This document shows, in pieces, positions 10,254-18,723 of a stretch of DNA of 64,000 bases. The first letter of the stretch is position 1. Each line of letters opens with the position of its first letter. This DNA comes from Bradyrhizobium forestalis. GTDB lineage: Bacteria > Pseudomonadota > Alphaproteobacteria > Rhizobiales > Xanthobacteraceae. Position numbers and translations under genes: made by a program. The DNA is taken from positions 217,687 to 281,686 of the forward strand of contig NZ_PGVG01000006.1 in NCBI RefSeq assembly GCF_002795245.1. Reading direction: 5' to 3'. The notes under the pieces were generated by a model. That model searched no databases and was not told the origin of the DNA. It was given only the letters and a program-made list of their open reading frames with translations.

Positions 10254-11390
10254 ATGAGCTTCATCACCGGCGTCGGCCTCACGCCGTTCGGCAAGCATGA
10301 AGGCTCGTCCTCGCTCGACTTGATGAGCAAGGCCGCGCAAGCCGCGCTCGACGATGCCGGGCTGAAACGTGGCGAGATCGACGGCATTCTCTGCGGCTAC
10401 TCGACCGTGTCGCCGCACATCATGCTTGCGACGGTTTTCGCCGAGCATTTTGGCATCCGCCCGTCTTACGCCCACGCCGTGCAGGTCGGCGGCGCCACGG
10501 GCCTTGCGATGACCATGCTCGCCCATCACCTCGTCGAAGCCGGCGTCGTGCGCAATGTGCTCGTCGTCGCCGGCGAGAACCGCCTCACCGGGCAGAGCCG
10601 CGACGCCTCGATCCAGGCGCTGGCGCAAGTAGGCCACCCCGACTACGAGGTGCCGCTGGGTCCGACCATTCCCGCCTATTACGGCCTCGTCGCCACGCGC
10701 TACATGCACGAATACGGCGTGACCGAAGAGGACCTCGCCGAATTCGCGGTGCTGATGCGCGCCCACGCCTGCACCCATCCGGGCGCGCAATTCCATGACC
10801 CCATCACGGTCGCCGAGGTCATGGCCTCCAAGCCGGTCGCAATGCCGCTCAAGCTGCTCGACTGCTGCCCGGTCTCCGACGGTGGCGCGGCGTTCGTCAT
10901 CAGCCGCGAGCGGACCGGGGAAGCGGGGGTTCGCATCCGCGGCTGCGCCCAGGCGCATACCCATCAACATGTCACGGCCGCCCCCGCCCTCAGCGAGCTC
11001 GGCGCCGAGATCTCCATCGCGCGCGCCAGGGAAGCCACGGGCCTTGCGATATCAGACGTACGCTATGCCGCGATCTACGACAGCTTTACCATCACGCTCG
11101 CGATGCTGCTGGAAGACCTCGGCCTTGCCGGCCGCGGCGAGGCGGCCGCGCGCGTGCGCGCCGGCCATTTCAGCCGCGACGGCGCGATGCCGCTGAACAC
11201 CCATGGCGGCCTGCTCAGCTACGGCCATTGCGGCGTCGGCGGCGCCATGGCGCATCTGGTCGAGGCGCATTTGCAGATGACGGGGCGGGCGGCTAGCCGG
11301 CAGGTGCGCGATGCCTCGATAGCATTGCTGCACGGCGACGGTGGCGTGCTGTCGTCTCACGTGAGCATGTTCCTGGAGCGGGTGCGATGA
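10254..11390 (+). CDS. Thiolase-like protein lacking the catalytic cysteine
   Basis: A thiolase-fold protein of 378 residues. Where active thiolases have ENACATG, this protein reads QVGGATG (residues 77-83), so the nucleophilic cysteine is Gly80. The C-terminal glycine loop with GHCGVGG is kept. Thiolase homologues without the cysteine that pair with a DUF35 protein, such as steroid Ltp2 with its partner, work as retro-aldolases on beta-hydroxyacyl-CoA rather than as thiolases. The next gene encodes exactly such a DUF35 protein and overlaps by 4 bases. The function as a CoA-thioester aldolase is inferred. Confidence 0.85.
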   Translation: MSFITGVGLTPFGKHEGSSSLDLMSKAAQAALDDAGLKRGEIDGILCGYSTVSPHIMLATVFAEHFGIRPSYAHAVQVGGATGLAMTMLAHHLVEAGVVRNVLVVAGENRLTGQSRDASIQALAQVGHPDYEVPLGPTIPAYYGLVATRYMHEYGVTEEDLAEFAVLMRAHACTHPGAQFHDPITVAEVMASKPVAMPLKLLDCCPVSDGGAAFVISRERTGEAGVRIRGCAQAHTHQHVTAAPALSELGAEISIARAREATGLAISDVRYAAIYDSFTITLAMLLEDLGLAGRGEAAARVRAGHFSRDGAMPLNTHGGLLSYGHCGVGGAMAHLVEAHLQMTGRAASRQVRDASIALLHGDGGVLSSHVSMFLERVR

Positions 11391-11746
11391 GCGAGCGTCT
11401 GGCCGACTGGACCAAGGGCGAAGCGGCCATCACCTACCAGGTCTGCGCCTCCTGCGGCCACGTGCAGTATTTTCATCGCTCCTTCTGCGCGGCCTGCGGT
11501 GCATCTGGCCCGCGCGAGCAGCGCGCCAGCGGCAAGGGCAGGGTATACGCGACCTCCCTGGTCTGCCGCGCCGCCACGCCCGAGACGCGCACGCACGTGC
11601 CCTACAACATCCTGCTGGTCGATTGTGCCGAGGGTTTTCGCATGATGGCCCATGGCGAGAATGACCTCGCCATCGGCGATTCGGTCATTGCGAGCTTCAA
11701 GCCCTTTGCCGGCAAGCTGGTGCCGTTCTTCGCCAAACAGAAATAG
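11387..11746 (+). CDS. DUF35 zinc-ribbon/OB-fold acyl-CoA accessory protein
   Basis: A 119-residue protein with an N-terminal rubredoxin-like zinc ribbon formed by Cys20, Cys23, Cys34 and Cys37, followed by an OB-fold that binds acyl-CoA in this family. DUF35 proteins form tight complexes with neighbouring thiolase-like enzymes and supply part of the substrate site. The start codon overlaps the stop of the thiolase-like gene (ATGA), which supports coupled, stoichiometric synthesis. Confidence 0.9.
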   Translation: MSERLADWTKGEAAITYQVCASCGHVQYFHRSFCAACGASGPREQRASGKGRVYATSLVCRAATPETRTHVPYNILLVDCAEGFRMMAHGENDLAIGDSVIASFKPFAGKLVPFFAKQK

Positions 11747-11753
11747 TGGGATC

Positions 11754-11836
11754 CGTCATTCGGGGGCGGTCCAAGGGACCGAGCCTGGAACGGGTATTCT
11801 GGGCTTGGCCTGTGCGAGGGCCACCCCGGAATGACG
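11754..11836. repeat. Degenerate GTCATTCCGGGG-type palindromic repeat
   Basis: Outer arms cgtcattcgggggcgg and ccaccccggaatgacgg; the internal pair is partly decayed. It lies between the DUF35 stop codon and the convergent microprotein gene and may terminate both transcripts. Confidence 0.7.
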
Positions 11837-11854
11837 GAAACGCTAAAACTCGAA

Positions 11855-11956
11855 CTAACGCCCGTAGAACAAGATGCTGGCGATGACGAGCATCGCCGTC
11901 ACCGCCAGCATATGCGCGAGCGCTCCCGAGGCCGCCCCCTTGGTGGCTTCCTTCAT
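11855..11956 (-). CDS. 33-residue single-span membrane microprotein
   Basis: Read on the minus strand from ATG 11956 to TAG 11855, the product begins MKEATKGAASGALAHML and ends LVIASILFYGR: a short polar head, one hydrophobic helix of about 18 residues and a basic C-terminal arginine. AGGGAG stands at good spacing upstream of the ATG. The good ribosome site, clean transmembrane pattern and placement in otherwise empty sequence support a real gene. The function is unknown. The upstream 280 bases hold its promoter and that of the divergent gene at 12237. Confidence 0.6.
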   Translation of the reverse strand: MKEATKGAASGALAHMLAVTAMLVIASILFYGR

Positions 11957-12236
11957 GCCTTTTCTCCCTAGACTTGGGCGTGACTCATCGTTGCGCGCAC
12001 TGCGCACCCGACGGCCAATTGTTTTACTCGGAACACCCCTTGCGAGTATTCGCCGCGACTTGTCCCCACGCAGCGAATATCGACTGTGTCAGGTTCGATC
12101 AGCAATGCGGCGGCAATTTGACTCGATGATGTTGCTCCTGCGTCCACGCGCGAATAGAGTCTTTGGGAACCTTCGCCGATGGCGACAACAAGCATCAAAA
12201 GCCAAGAGAAACGTCAGGGAAAACTTCAGGAAAATC

Positions 12237-12764
12237 ATGGCCCGCATTCAGTACAGCGACCCGTCCAAGGCATCCGACCGCACCCGCGAAATCCTCGACA
12301 AGAACCGTCATGCCAACATCTTCCGGATGATGGCGCATTCGCCGAGTTACTTTGAGCAATACTGCCGTCTCGGCGGCGCGATCAGGCACAAGGGCGAGCT
12401 CGATCCCGTCGTTCGCGAGCTCGCGATTACCCGCACCGGAATCTTGTGCGAGGCTCCGTACGAGATCGTCGCGCACAAGCGGATCGGCAAGAATGTCGGC
12501 GTCACCGACGCGCAGAACGAGGCGCTCGAGAACTGGCAGGCCGCATCTTGCTTCAATGAGGTGCAGCGCGCTGCGCTCGCCTTCACCGACGAGATCGTGA
12601 AGCTGAAGAAGCCGACGGACGCGACCTTCAAGGCGATCGCGTCGAAGCTGACACCGGCCGCATTGGTCGAATTGCAGCTCTCGGTCGGCTTCTACATCAT
12701 GACGTCGAAGTTCCTGGAGACATTCGAGATTGATCTTCAGCCTGTCACCGAAGTGGTGGGCTGA
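12237..12764 (+). CDS. Carboxymuconolactone decarboxylase-family protein
   Basis: An all-helical AhpD/CMD-fold protein of 175 residues. The family core is visible as ELAITRTGILCEAPYEIVAH, with Cys71, Glu77 and His80 in place of the usual CMD E-x-H pattern; there is no CxxC, so an AhpD-type peroxidase role is unlikely. The frame is open farther upstream, but ATG 12237 starts the conserved fold (MARIQYSDPSKA) and is preceded by AGGAAAA. Proteins of this family include decarboxylases of aromatic degradation and many members without a known reaction. The substrate is unknown. Confidence 0.8.
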   Translation: MARIQYSDPSKASDRTREILDKNRHANIFRMMAHSPSYFEQYCRLGGAIRHKGELDPVVRELAITRTGILCEAPYEIVAHKRIGKNVGVTDAQNEALENWQAASCFNEVQRAALAFTDEIVKLKKPTDATFKAIASKLTPAALVELQLSVGFYIMTSKFLETFEIDLQPVTEVVG

Positions 12765-12789
12765 TCCGAAGCCGCTGTGAGGGATGGTC

Positions 12790-13092
12790 ATGACGATCGA
12801 TGAATATGCGGCCTGGGCCGCAACCATTGCGAAAGTCGATGAGCATCCCTCGAATGAGCGGCTGTCCTATCTCGGGCTTGGTCTTGCGGGTGAAGCGGGC
12901 GAGGTCGCCGAGCACATCAAGAAGCTCTTGCGCGACGACTGGCTCGACAAAGCGGGTCTGGTCGAAGAACTCGGCGATGTCATCTACTACTGGGCCTGCC
13001 TGTGCGCCGCCACGGGCCAGCAGCCGTCCGAATTGCTCAAGGCTAGCGCCGCCAAGATCAGGCGACGCATCAGCGAAGCGGCAAGTCGCTAG
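12790..13092 (+). CDS. MazG-like nucleotide pyrophosphohydrolase
   Basis: A 100-residue all-alpha NTP pyrophosphohydrolase domain with the metal-binding acidic motifs GEAGEVAEHIKK (about residues 35-46) and EELGDVIYYW (about 58-67). Such proteins hydrolyse nucleoside triphosphates, often damaged ones, to monophosphate and pyrophosphate. GAGGG at 12779-12783 is well placed for ATG 12790, not 12784. It follows the CMD-family gene by 25 bases and could share its transcript. Confidence 0.85.
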   Translation: MTIDEYAAWAATIAKVDEHPSNERLSYLGLGLAGEAGEVAEHIKKLLRDDWLDKAGLVEELGDVIYYWACLCAATGQQPSELLKASAAKIRRRISEAASR

Positions 13093-13130
13093 AACAAGAG
13101 GTGTATGCTGGGGCACTGACTGTCCCCGCA

Positions 13131-13173
13131 GCGTCATGGCCGGGCTTGTCCGGGACAAGCCCCGGGCATGACG
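13131..13173. terminator. Long hairpin between convergent genes
   Basis: The arms cgtcatggccgggcttgtc and ggacaagccccgggcatgacg form a near-perfect stem of about 20 bp with almost no loop. It lies between the MazG-like gene (plus) and the glutaminase gene (minus), so it probably acts as a two-way terminator. It belongs to the dispersed repeats; a related half is at 45411. Confidence 0.6.
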
Positions 13174-13198
13174 GCCTCATGTGCATGAATGCCAACCA

Positions 13199-15046
13199 CT
13201 ACATCGACGTCAGAATATCCACCTTCGCATTGGCCACGATCAGGCGATCGGCCAGCAGCTGCGCCAGGTTGCGCATGATGCATTCGCTGGCGCGCGGGTG
13301 CTGCTTGCGGAAGCGCTCGAAATCCTTCAGTGGCACCACGAATGCGGTTGCCGCCATGTCGGCGAAGACGTCGGCGGAGCGGGTCGGCTCCAGCAGCGCC
13401 ATCTCGCCGAACGCCATGCCGGCGGTGAGTGTCGCCAGCCGTACGCCGTCGGGCAAGGCGACGTGCACCGCGCCGCTGCGCAGGAAATACAGGGCATCGG
13501 CAGGATCGCCGGTTGCAAGAATCTTCGCGCCGGACTGATAGGTCCTGATGGTGCAGAGCGAGGTAAGATCGGTCAGTTCCTCCTGGCTCAGCCCTGCCAG
13601 CAGCGGCTGCTCGGCAAGCTCGGTGGTCTCGTGAAAATCGATCGAGCCGCCATAGCGGTAGACGATCTGATCTTCGGCCCATTCGATCGCGGTGTCGAGC
13701 AGGTAGAAGTCGCGGACGTTCTTCAGCTCGGCGGTCCATTCGCGCAAGCTGTTCCATTCCTTCGACGCGCGCCGAACGCCTGACAAAACCACCGTGACAT
13801 TCAGCGCGGCCAATTCCTCGAAGGCCTCCGCCACAAGTCGTGCGCCGGCGCGTGTGGTCGAGGTCACGCGGTGAAGGTCGAAGATCACGAATTGCGGCCG
13901 CGGCCGGCCGGCGAGCCGGCGCGAGACGTAGTCGACCGCCGACAGCGACAGCGTGCCGACCAGCTCGATGATCCGCACCTCCTGCTCATGCGCGGCGAGG
14001 ATCTCGCGCTCCTGCGGCCGGCGCACGCGGCGCGACGGGCTCTTGCCGATGTCGTAATCGGCGATGACGGCGTTGCGGACATCGTCGCTGCGGTTGAGCA
14101 TGTGCAGATCGTAATGCGACGACAGCGCCTCGCAGACCTTGATGCCGCGCACGCTGTTGCCATGCTTGTCGAGCTTTGGAGAATAGCTGCCGAGGCCGAG
14201 CCGGGCAGGGAGCGCGGCCAAAATGCCGCCGCCGACGCCGCTCTTGGCGGGAATGCCGATCCGGTAGATCCATTCACCGGCATAGTCGTACATGCCCGAG
14301 GATGTCATCACCGACAGCGTGCGCGAGATCGCGTAAGCGCTCAGCACCTGCTCGCCGGTGACGGGATTGATGCCGCGATTGGCGAGGGTTGCCGCCATCA
14401 CCGCGATGTCGCGCGCGGTGACCAGCACGGCGCATTGCCGGAAATAGACGTCAAGCACCGCCGCAACGTTGTCCGAGATCACCGCGTTGGTCTTCAGCAG
14501 ATAGCCGATGGCGCGGTTGCGGTCGCCGGTCTGGCTCTCCGAACTGTAGACCGCCTCGTCGACCGCAAGGTCGCGGCCTGCAAAGCGGCTGAGTGCAAGG
14601 CGGATCTGCTCGAAGGCTTCCGCGCCCTTGCTGTCATAGATCAGCCCGGTGCAGGCGATCGCGCCGGCATTGACCATCGGGTTGAACGGATGGTTCTCGG
14701 AATTGAGCCGGATCGAGTTGAAGGGGTCGCCGGAGGGCTCGACGCCGATCGCGCTCTCGACCTTGCTTGCGCCGAGCAGGTCCAGCGCCAGCGCGAACAC
14801 GAAGGGCTTGGACATCGACTGGATGGTGAAGGGCACCCGGCTGTCGCCGACCTCATAGACATGGCCGTCCAGCGTCGCCAGGCTGATGCCAAAATAGGCA
14901 GGGTCGGCCTTGCTCAGCTCGGGAATGTAGTCCGCGACATGGCCCGAGGTCTCGGCGGAGAATTCGCTGAGGCAATTGTCCAGAAACCGCAGCAAGGGCG
15001 GCTTCGAGCGGGTCCAGGCGGTGGCGGCGGGCAGTAGCGGCTTCAT
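13199..15046 (-). CDS. glsA: Glutaminase fused to STAS and cyclic-nucleotide-binding domains
   Basis: The first 310 residues are a serine-dependent glutaminase that releases ammonia from glutamine to give glutamate; the SxxK pair is Ser77-Lys80 in TIQSMSKPFVFAL. Residues about 355-455 form a STAS domain and about 480-600 a cNMP-binding domain with FGEMALLEPTRSADV, whose Glu and Arg are the usual cyclic-nucleotide contacts. Plain bacterial glutaminases are about 310 residues, so this is a three-domain fusion. The frame also has a TTG at 15067 touching the stop of the TRAP permease gene; ATG 15046 is preferred. Close spacing to the permease suggests co-expression with the TAXI-TRAP importer. 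Confidence 0.9.
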   Translation of the reverse strand: MKPLLPAATAWTRSKPPLLRFLDNCLSEFSAETSGHVADYIPELSKADPAYFGISLATLDGHVYEVGDSRVPFTIQSMSKPFVFALALDLLGASKVESAIGVEPSGDPFNSIRLNSENHPFNPMVNAGAIACTGLIYDSKGAEAFEQIRLALSRFAGRDLAVDEAVYSSESQTGDRNRAIGYLLKTNAVISDNVAAVLDVYFRQCAVLVTARDIAVMAATLANRGINPVTGEQVLSAYAISRTLSVMTSSGMYDYAGEWIYRIGIPAKSGVGGGILAALPARLGLGSYSPKLDKHGNSVRGIKVCEALSSHYDLHMLNRSDDVRNAVIADYDIGKSPSRRVRRPQEREILAAHEQEVRIIELVGTLSLSAVDYVSRRLAGRPRPQFVIFDLHRVTSTTRAGARLVAEAFEELAALNVTVVLSGVRRASKEWNSLREWTAELKNVRDFYLLDTAIEWAEDQIVYRYGGSIDFHETTELAEQPLLAGLSQEELTDLTSLCTIRTYQSGAKILATGDPADALYFLRSGAVHVALPDGVRLATLTAGMAFGEMALLEPTRSADVFADMAATAFVVPLKDFERFRKQHPRASECIMRNLAQLLADRLIVANAKVDILTSM

Positions 15047-15067
15047 CGCCGCACTTGTGCAACGCAA

Positions 15068-17146
15068 TTAAGGCACGCGCAACCCGTCCGGCATCGCAGG
15101 CTGGCGTCGGACCAGGACAAGCGCGACCAAGATCGTCGGCAGCAGGATCCCGAGGCCCAGCAAGGTCACTTGCATCTGCGACAGCGGCATGATGCCGCCG
15201 CCTGGGGTCGCCACCACGAAGCCGCCGATCACCAGCAGCACGCGAATGGGCCATTCCAGGCTGCCTGTGCCGCGCAGATCGCCGACGAAGGGCTGGTAGC
15301 CCTGGATGCCGCCGCAGATGAACAGCGTGCCGAAGGCGGCGAGGCCCATCAGGCCGAGGCCGGCGAGATAGGGGCTCGGCCCCTGCAGCACCAGCGCCGG
15401 ATTGAGCACGAAGATGAACGGCAGGAAATAGATGATGCTGCCGACCCACATCGATTCCCAGCCCGTCTTCATCGCCGGCGAACCGGCGATGCCGGCGGCT
15501 GCGAAGGAGGCGATCGCGACCGGCGGCGTGATCGACGACAGCATGCCCCAGTAGAAGATGAACATGTGCACGGCCATGCGGTTGAGCCCGAGCTTCTCCA
15601 GCGCCGGCGCGACCAGGATGGCGAGGAAGATGTAGCAGGCCGTCGTCGTCAGCCCGAGGCCGAGGATGAGGCTGGTGAGGGCGCACATGCCGAGCAGCAG
15701 GAAGGCGTTGTCGCCGGCAATATGCAAGAGGTCGTTGGCGAGGCTCGAGACCACGCCGGTCATCGAGAAGGCCCCGATCAGGAGGCCGCAGCCGGCGAGA
15801 ATGCCGACCAGCTCCACGAAGGTGCGCCCGTTCACCTCCAGGAACCTGCCGATGGTCGCGAGCGTCCAGCGCGTGTCCTTGGAGAAGAACTGGTTGAGCA
15901 CCAGGAGCAGCGCGGTCGCATAGAACGGCGCGTGGCTCTCGCGCTTGAAGTAGAGCAGCATCACGATCAGGAGCGCGATGACGAAGACGTAGTACCAGCC
16001 GTCCTTGATCGTATCCATGATGCGCGGCAGCTCGGCGCGCGGAATCCCCTTCAGCTTGTGGCGGGCGGCATAGGCGTCGACCTGCATGAACAGGCCGACA
16101 TAGTAGAGCACCGCCGGAATGATCGCGGCGAGCGCGACGTCGGCGTAGCTGACGTTGAGGAATTGCGCGATCACGAAGGCGGTCGCGCCCATCACCGGCG
16201 GGGCCAGCACCGCGCCGGTGGAGGCGCAGGCCTCGATCGCGCCGGCATAGGATGCGCGAAAACCGCTCTTCTTCATGACCGGGATGGTCATGGTGCCGGC
16301 GGTCAGCACGTTGGAGATGATCGAGCCCGACATCATGCCGAGCAGGCCGCTGGCAAAGATGCAGACCTTCGCGGCGCCGCCGCGGAAGGTGCCGCACAGC
16401 GCGAAGGCGAGGTTGATGAAGAATTTTCCCGCGCCCGTCATCATCAGCGCGGTGCCGAACACCAGGAAGCCGATCACGGTATCGGCGAAGGCTTGAATGG
16501 GAATGCCGAGCAGGCTTTCGCCGGAGAGCACATGATAGGCGGTCGCCTGCTCGAGCGTCGATTGCGTGCCGCGGAACGGCCCGAGCCAGCCGGCCTCGGC
16601 GAACAGCGGATAGACGGTGAAGGGGAGCACGCTGAGCAGCAGGCTCCAGCCGCCGGTACGGCGCAGCGCCTCCATCAGCATCACCCACATAACGAGGCCT
16701 GCGGCGATCACGCCGTTCGGGGCGCCGCCGAATTCCCAGCCGGCCTCCGCCGCCTTGCGCACGTTCGACATCAGCATGAGGGATGCCGCGAACGTCGCGA
16801 CGAAGAGGGCGAGGTCGTACCAGGGGATCCGGTCGAGCGGCGCGCGCTCGGTGCCCGGAAAGATCAGGAAGGTGAACGGCAGCATCAACGCGATCAGGAG
16901 ATAGAAATACTCGGTGTTGAGCTGGGTGTAGCCGATGAAGAAGCGCAGCGAGAATTGCTGGTTGATGCAGAGCAGGATGGTCGCCGCGGTCGCCGCCACC
17001 AGCGCCCAGCGCCAGGCGCCGCGCAACGTGCGCACGCGCGTCACCTCCGCCTCCTGCATATTGCCGGCGGCGCCATGCGGATCGTCGAACACGACCCGCT
17101 TGGCCTCGTCTTGCGGGGAGGTGGAGTTGGAAGCAGAAGACATCAT
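15068..17146 (-). CDS. TRAP transporter fused permease (TAXI type)
   Basis: A 692-residue membrane protein that fuses the small (DctQ-like) and large (DctM-like) TRAP subunits, with roughly 16-18 hydrophobic spans. It would use an ion gradient to import a solute delivered by the TAXI receptor encoded upstream. The first 40 residues are soluble. The stop codon lies directly beside the possible TTG start of the glutaminase gene. Characterised TAXI systems often carry glutamate or related organic acids, which would fit the neighbouring glutaminase, but the substrate here is not known. Confidence 0.93.
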   Translation of the reverse strand: MMSSASNSTSPQDEAKRVVFDDPHGAAGNMQEAEVTRVRTLRGAWRWALVAATAATILLCINQQFSLRFFIGYTQLNTEYFYLLIALMLPFTFLIFPGTERAPLDRIPWYDLALFVATFAASLMLMSNVRKAAEAGWEFGGAPNGVIAAGLVMWVMLMEALRRTGGWSLLLSVLPFTVYPLFAEAGWLGPFRGTQSTLEQATAYHVLSGESLLGIPIQAFADTVIGFLVFGTALMMTGAGKFFINLAFALCGTFRGGAAKVCIFASGLLGMMSGSIISNVLTAGTMTIPVMKKSGFRASYAGAIEACASTGAVLAPPVMGATAFVIAQFLNVSYADVALAAIIPAVLYYVGLFMQVDAYAARHKLKGIPRAELPRIMDTIKDGWYYVFVIALLIVMLLYFKRESHAPFYATALLLVLNQFFSKDTRWTLATIGRFLEVNGRTFVELVGILAGCGLLIGAFSMTGVVSSLANDLLHIAGDNAFLLLGMCALTSLILGLGLTTTACYIFLAILVAPALEKLGLNRMAVHMFIFYWGMLSSITPPVAIASFAAAGIAGSPAMKTGWESMWVGSIIYFLPFIFVLNPALVLQGPSPYLAGLGLMGLAAFGTLFICGGIQGYQPFVGDLRGTGSLEWPIRVLLVIGGFVVATPGGGIMPLSQMQVTLLGLGILLPTILVALVLVRRQPAMPDGLRVP

Positions 17147-17228
17147 CGACCCCGCGCGTGGGCTGCTAACCGTTGACTAAAGGAAATTGGTTGTTGGTTG
17201 AATCGATCGCGCCGCGGGCGTGCTTAAC

Positions 17229-17343
17229 CTCTCCCGCTTGCGGGAGAGGTCGGCGCGCAGCGCCGGGTGAGGGCTTTCTCCTCTGGGGGAATCCCACCGC
17301 GGAAATACCCTCTCCCCAACCCTCTCCCGCAAGCGGGAGAGGG
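17229..17343. repeat. Palindromic repeat, CTCTCCCGCTTGCGGGAGAGG type
   Basis: Two perfect short palindromes (17229-17249 and about 17322-17343) flank a spacer with gccgggtgagggc. The same class occurs at 39651, 42094 and 45486. It lies inside the presumed TAXI-permease transcript and could cause partial termination or mRNA stabilisation after the receptor gene. Confidence 0.8.
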
Positions 17344-17389
17344 AGCGCACTTCCCGCGCAGCAACGATCAAACCCAACAGCATCGCATT

Positions 17390-18556
17390 CTATTCCTCGA
17401 ACCCGTTCGGCATGCCGGCCTTGGCAAGCGCCGCAGCGCGCGCCTTCATCCAGCCGTCGAGGAAGGCCTTGTCATCCGAAGGCGGATTGGACTTGCCGTA
17501 ATCGGCCCACGCCGCGGCCAGCACCTCCTGCCGCTTGATCAGCTTGTTGTTGTGCGCGTCCTGCGCATCGCTCCATTGTCCGGCTTCCTTCAGCGCCTTC
17601 ACCGCGCCGGGATGCACCGGCACCACCCAGTTCTTGGTCTGGCGGTCGGCCGCGAGCCCGCCGGCGCCGGGCGCGGAATCCTTGTAGGCGTCGTAGTTCA
17701 CGATCATCGCCTTGGTGACTGCGTAGACCTGGTCGGCCGGCTGCGAGGCGTAGGCGACGAAGATCGGGTAGGGATAGTTGCCGAGCTCGACCGGCTTCTC
17801 CGGCGAGATGCCGGCGCCGCAGGTCGCAGTCTGCGGGAAGAAGAACGAACCGACCTTCTGCATTCGCGCCCAGCCTTCCTTGTCCTTGGCGGGCAGCGGC
17901 GGCCAGATCAGGCCGCGCGGCGAAGTCTCGGCTTCCTTGGCGGGGCCGGTGATGGTGGTGCCGAAGGCGGCATCGACGTCGTTGTTGATCAGCCCTTTCC
18001 ACATCGCCCCGTAGCTTGCGAACTCGACGGCCTTGACGTCCTTCTGCGTCAGCCCTGCGAAGGCGAGTACGGCCAGCGAATTCTGATTCAGAGCGGGCGA
18101 GCCGACCACGAAGCCGACGCGCTTGCCCCTGAGGTCCTTCAGCTCCTTCACGCCGGTGTCGGCGGCCACCGCAAGCGAGCCGCAATTGCAGTCGACGGTC
18201 GAGAGCAGGATCTGCAGCGGCTGCGGTCCCCATTCCTTCGAGCCGAACTCGAACACGCCTTCTTGTGCGAAGTAAGTGCCCGATCCCATCGCCGCGGAGG
18301 CCGCGCGCTTGGCGCGCAGCGGCGCGAGGCGGGCAACGTCGTTGCCTGCGGGGAGCACGCGCACGTCGGTGCCGTATTTGTCCTTCATCATCTTGCCGAC
18401 GCCGACCGCGATGTTGAAGCCGGCGGTGCCGGTGTCATAGGCGGTGAACGTCAACGTCGCCGGTAGCTTGATGTCTTCGGCGAACGCATAGCGTGTAGAC
18501 GCAAAAGAAATGCCCGCCACCAAGGCAGGCGCGAGCACGAGCAGCCCACGAAGCAT
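17390..18556 (-). CDS. TAXI-family TRAP transporter solute-binding protein
   Basis: Periplasmic receptor of 388 residues for the fused TRAP permease. A Sec signal peptide (MLRGLLVLAPALVAGISFAS) with cleavage near AFAED precedes the TAXI domain, recognisable by LTFTAYDTGTAGFNIAVGVG and the GKRVGFVVGSPALN region. The open frame extends 24 codons farther up, but ATG 18556 has GGAGGG four bases before it and begins the signal peptide. A 243-base gap with a hairpin repeat separates it from the permease gene. Confidence 0.92.
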   Translation of the reverse strand: MLRGLLVLAPALVAGISFASTRYAFAEDIKLPATLTFTAYDTGTAGFNIAVGVGKMMKDKYGTDVRVLPAGNDVARLAPLRAKRAASAAMGSGTYFAQEGVFEFGSKEWGPQPLQILLSTVDCNCGSLAVAADTGVKELKDLRGKRVGFVVGSPALNQNSLAVLAFAGLTQKDVKAVEFASYGAMWKGLINNDVDAAFGTTITGPAKEAETSPRGLIWPPLPAKDKEGWARMQKVGSFFFPQTATCGAGISPEKPVELGNYPYPIFVAYASQPADQVYAVTKAMIVNYDAYKDSAPGAGGLAADRQTKNWVVPVHPGAVKALKEAGQWSDAQDAHNNKLIKRQEVLAAAWADYGKSNPPSDDKAFLDGWMKARAAALAKAGMPNGFEE

Positions 18557-18601
18557 GTTTCCCTCCAATGATCCCCGTTTTGCCGCGAGGATTTTCTTTC
18601 T

Positions 18602-18630
18602 TTGTTTGAAACAACGTTTTGTTTGCAACA
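18602..18630 (-). promoter_or_regulatory. Paired TTGTTT palindromes upstream of the TAXI receptor gene
   Basis: TTGTTTGAAACAA (18602-18614) is a perfect 6-1-6 inverted repeat, and TTGTTTGCAACA (18619-18630) repeats its left half 17 bases on. The pair also forms AAACAA-CGTT-TTGTTT. They lie 46-75 bases upstream of the receptor start, a normal place for an operator. The regulator is unknown; the sequence differs from the boxes at 18999. Confidence 0.4.
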
Positions 18631-18723
18631 GATCATGTCACTGCCATCAAGCGATGGCAACGCCGTGCTGCGCATGCAGGAATGCGGCTGACAGATTGTC
18701 GCGGAAATGACCGGATAAAGCGC

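Noticed and set aside
11968..12198. A 76-codon minus-strand frame upstream of the CMD-family gene
   Set aside because: It has no ribosome site and no fold pattern, and it overlaps the likely promoter region.
11874..12236. Extension of the CMD-family gene by 121 codons
   Set aside because: The extra part has no family similarity, crosses the microprotein gene on the other strand, and ATG 12237 has its own ribosome site.
15170..17176. A 668-codon open frame on the plus strand
   Set aside because: It is antisense to the TRAP permease gene, whose 16-18 hydrophobic spans and family motifs identify the real coding strand.
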